A DNA stretch of 62,846 nucleotides from an uncultured Verrucomicrobiota bacterium (GTDB lineage Bacteria; Verrucomicrobiota; Verrucomicrobiia; Limisphaerales; UBA9464), in the NCBI GenBank assembly GCA_903896505.1, contig CAITXU010000066.1:1-62846 (forward strand), written 5' to 3'. Position 1 is the stretch's first letter. Every line of letters begins with the position of its first letter. Shown piece by piece: positions 61,022-62,846 of this stretch. The notes below the pieces were generated by a model that was not told where the DNA came from, did no database searches, and was given only the letters and a program-made list of their open reading frames with translations. A program made the translations under genes and the position numbers.

Positions 61022-62467
61022 ATGCTCTTCGCCGCCGCTGAAATAGCACAGACACCGACTCCTTGGATGATCCTGCCATTCGCAGGATTGCTCCTTACCA
61101 TCGCTCTGGCACCGCTCTTTTTTTCAGGGTGGTGGGGGCGGCATTATCCCAAGGTCGCCATCGGACTGGGGTCGATCACTCTTGCCTACTATCTGTTTGG
61201 GCTTCAGGCAGGTCCGCGGGTGTTCGATGCCTTTCACGAGTACGTCAGCTTCATTGCGATGATTGGCGCTCTCTACGTCGTGAGCGGTGGCATCCACATT
61301 CAAGTCAAAGGGGAGGCCACCCCCTGGGCCAACCTCGGGTTTCTCGCCATTGGGACGATATTGGCCAATCTTCTGGGAACGACGGGGGCCTCCATGTTGC
61401 TCATTCGTCCCTGGATTCGGATGAACAAATACCGGATCACGGCTCATCACATCGTCTTTTTCATTTTCATTGTCTCCAATGTCGCCGGATGCCTGACACC
61501 CATCGGGGACCCACCCCTGTTCCTCGGATATATCAAGGGTATTCCGTTCTGGTGGGTGGCGGAACACTGCTGGCCGATGTGGGGCGTCGGCGTCGGAACG
61601 CTTTTGGTGATGTTTCTAGTCGTCGATATCCAAAACTATCGCCGGGTTCCCAAACCCGTACGGGACCAGCATTCAGGTCACGGGGAGACCTTCAAAGTCT
61701 CCGGACTGCTCAACATCCTTTTCCTTGGGGCAATTCTTGGGGCCATCCTTTTTGCGGGGAACCCACCCTTTCTGCGGGAGGCGATCATGGTCGCGTCTGC
61801 AGTCGGTTCCTACTTCCTGACGCCACGGTCCGTCCACGAATCCAACGACTTCAATTTTCACCCTGTGAAAGAGGTGGCCATTCTGTTCATCGGCATCTTT
61901 GCGACCATGATGCCGGCGTTGGATTGGCTGGCTGTCAATGCCCGCGAATTAGGGGGTCCATCCCCAACCTTTTTCTATTTCGGCAGTGGAATTCTCAGCA
62001 GTGTCCTGGATAATGCCCCCACTTACCTGAGCTTCTTGAGCGCTATTTTTGGTGCCTTTATCGACAACGACACCGTCGCCCAAGTGCAGCATCTCGTCCA
62101 GACAGGCGGTTCTGACCTGGCTACTTTTGTCCACGGTGATCACACCGAACAAATCCGTCAGACCTTCGTTGCCCTTCAAAAATACAACGGTGACTTGGTG
62201 GCTTCGAAGAAGGTGGGAACTGAAGAGATCGAAATCGCCTATCTTCTGGGAAATGTCGCGTTGAATCGCTACATCCTTTCGATTTCAGTCGGTGCAGTCT
62301 TTTTTGGTGCAAATACTTACATCGGAAACGGGCCGAATTTCATGGTCAAGGCCATCGCTGACCAAGCCGGTGTAAAAACACCGTCGTTTCTTGCCTACAT
62401 CGGGCGCTTCACCTTGCCATTTATGCTGCCCATGTTGCTCCTCGTTTGGGCCGTTTTCTTTCGTTGA
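61022..62467 (+). CDS. nhaD: NhaD-type sodium:proton antiporter
   Basis: A 481-aa protein from ATG 61022; a TTG at 60995 is a less likely start. About twelve helices. LGTTGASMLLIRPWIRMN, SNVAGCLTPIGDPPLFLGYI and SSVLDNAPTYLSFLSAIFG are the paired helix-hairpin motifs of the NhaD/ArsB (IT) superfamily, with the conserved T-P-x-GDPP-x-x-x-G. A hydrophilic loop (THVHGDHTEQIRQTF-like) lies between helices. It exchanges Na+ or Li+ for H+ across the inner membrane. It lies 54 bases after guaA. Confidence 0.85.
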   Translation: MLFAAAEIAQTPTPWMILPFAGLLLTIALAPLFFSGWWGRHYPKVAIGLGSITLAYYLFGLQAGPRVFDAFHEYVSFIAMIGALYVVSGGIHIQVKGEATPWANLGFLAIGTILANLLGTTGASMLLIRPWIRMNKYRITAHHIVFFIFIVSNVAGCLTPIGDPPLFLGYIKGIPFWWVAEHCWPMWGVGVGTLLVMFLVVDIQNYRRVPKPVRDQHSGHGETFKVSGLLNILFLGAILGAILFAGNPPFLREAIMVASAVGSYFLTPRSVHESNDFNFHPVKEVAILFIGIFATMMPALDWLAVNARELGGPSPTFFYFGSGILSSVLDNAPTYLSFLSAIFGAFIDNDTVAQVQHLVQTGGSDLATFVHGDHTEQIRQTFVALQKYNGDLVASKKVGTEEIEIAYLLGNVALNRYILSISVGAVFFGANTYIGNGPNFMVKAIADQAGVKTPSFLAYIGRFTLPFMLPMLLLVWAVFFR

Positions 62468-62846
62468 GCCCGGTCTTCCCCGGAACTGAAATCTCTTGGC
62501 ATTCAGGCTGCTCTACAAAAATTTTTTTCCTTTGCCAAAAAATCGTTGAAGGCCGCCGTCACCTGAGCGTCAATCAAAGGGCAGAAAATAGGCTGGGCCA
62601 CCTCGATCGCAACGATTGAAAGACCGCAGTCCGCTCGGCGCATTCGCGCGGGCAAAGGAGGTTTGTTTGGTTGTTTGGGTTAGGCGGGCACCGTGAGGTG
62701 CCCGCTTTTGCTTTGCCCAGGATGGACGCTTGGATGGGTTCTCAAACGACGCTAGCCCGACTTTCGCAACTGGAGTAGATTTTCTTGGTAAGTGGTTGAA
62801 AACGAGGCTGGCGACTCAAAAGGTCTGCACCAAGGCTACTATTGAA
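62468..62846. other. Right-edge intergenic region
   Basis: No supported gene in these 379 bases. A strong hairpin terminator at 62684-62709 lies over 200 bases after nhaD, preceded by GGAGG followed by a G/T-rich tract (62658-62680), which could be part of a small RNA. Confidence 0.5.
62684..62709 (+). terminator. Rho-independent terminator
   Basis: GCGGGCACC (62684-62692), loop GTGA, GGTGCCCGC (62697-62705), then TTTTG. It is a strong short stem. The distance from nhaD leaves room for an untranslated tail or a small RNA. Confidence 0.8.

Noticed and set aside
1..62846. tRNA, rRNA and integration attachment sites
   Set aside because: I found no tRNA-like cloverleaf, rRNA stretch or direct repeat pair that would mark prophage ends.

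Overview
The window is high-GC chromosomal DNA from a Gram-negative bacterium. The best guess is a member of the Verrucomicrobiota (Pedosphaera/Limisphaerales-like). That rests on style rather than a marker gene: a DUF1080 lipoprotein, an EpsI-like (DUF3485) protein beside a GbsR/MarR regulator, twin-hairpin and GCAGAT-rich intergenic repeats, many genes without a clear Shine-Dalgarno site, and two long secreted carbohydrate-active proteins. No rRNA, tRNA or CRISPR array was seen.

Region 1 (about 0.13-13.9 kb, all minus strand) is a phage-derived head-tail module read right to left. Its order is a Mu gp29/DUF935-type portal, a Mu-I-type protease fused to a major capsid protein, gp36-like (DUF1320) and gp37-like proteins, an unknown structural protein, two SGNH-hydrolase tail-fibre-like proteins that both carry signal peptides, a tail-tube-like protein, a tail assembly chaperone with a canonical in-frame -1 slippery heptamer and a start-less second frame, a 93-aa protein, a very short tape measure, and a distal-tail-like protein with a frameshift. 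No terminase, integrase, lysis gene or repressor lies in the window. The intergenic gaps carry host-type repeats, so a decaying or domesticated element is likely.

Region 2 (14.7-47.3 kb) is a large surface-polysaccharide locus. A minus-strand methyltransferase faces a plus-strand run that starts with a GbsR/MarR regulator beneath a near-perfect palindrome and ends in a strong terminator at 47.27-47.30 kb. It holds GDP-heptose genes (gmhA, hddC, hddA), GDP-deoxyhexose genes (gmd, fcl-like), a flippase, a Wzy-like polymerase, at least seven glycosyltransferases, two acyltransferases, a pyruvyltransferase-like protein, a GtrB/GtrA-like lipid-carrier pair, and a tightly overlapping run of six genes (35.7-40.7 kb) that may make and transfer an unusual sugar. 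Between 21.9 and 25.7 kb the locus is decayed and probably imported: two broken copies of one O-acetyltransferase gene flank a methyltransferase and an XRE regulator.

Region 3 (47.5-62.8 kb) is mixed: SppA peptidase, a DUF1080 lipoprotein, two secreted proteins (one a clan GH-A glycoside hydrolase), an MBL-fold hydrolase, an FmdB zinc ribbon, a RAYT transposase with its own family of dispersed short repeats (two further copies lie inside the phage module), a Wzy/O-antigen-ligase-like protein with C-terminal TPRs, guaA and an NhaD-type antiporter.
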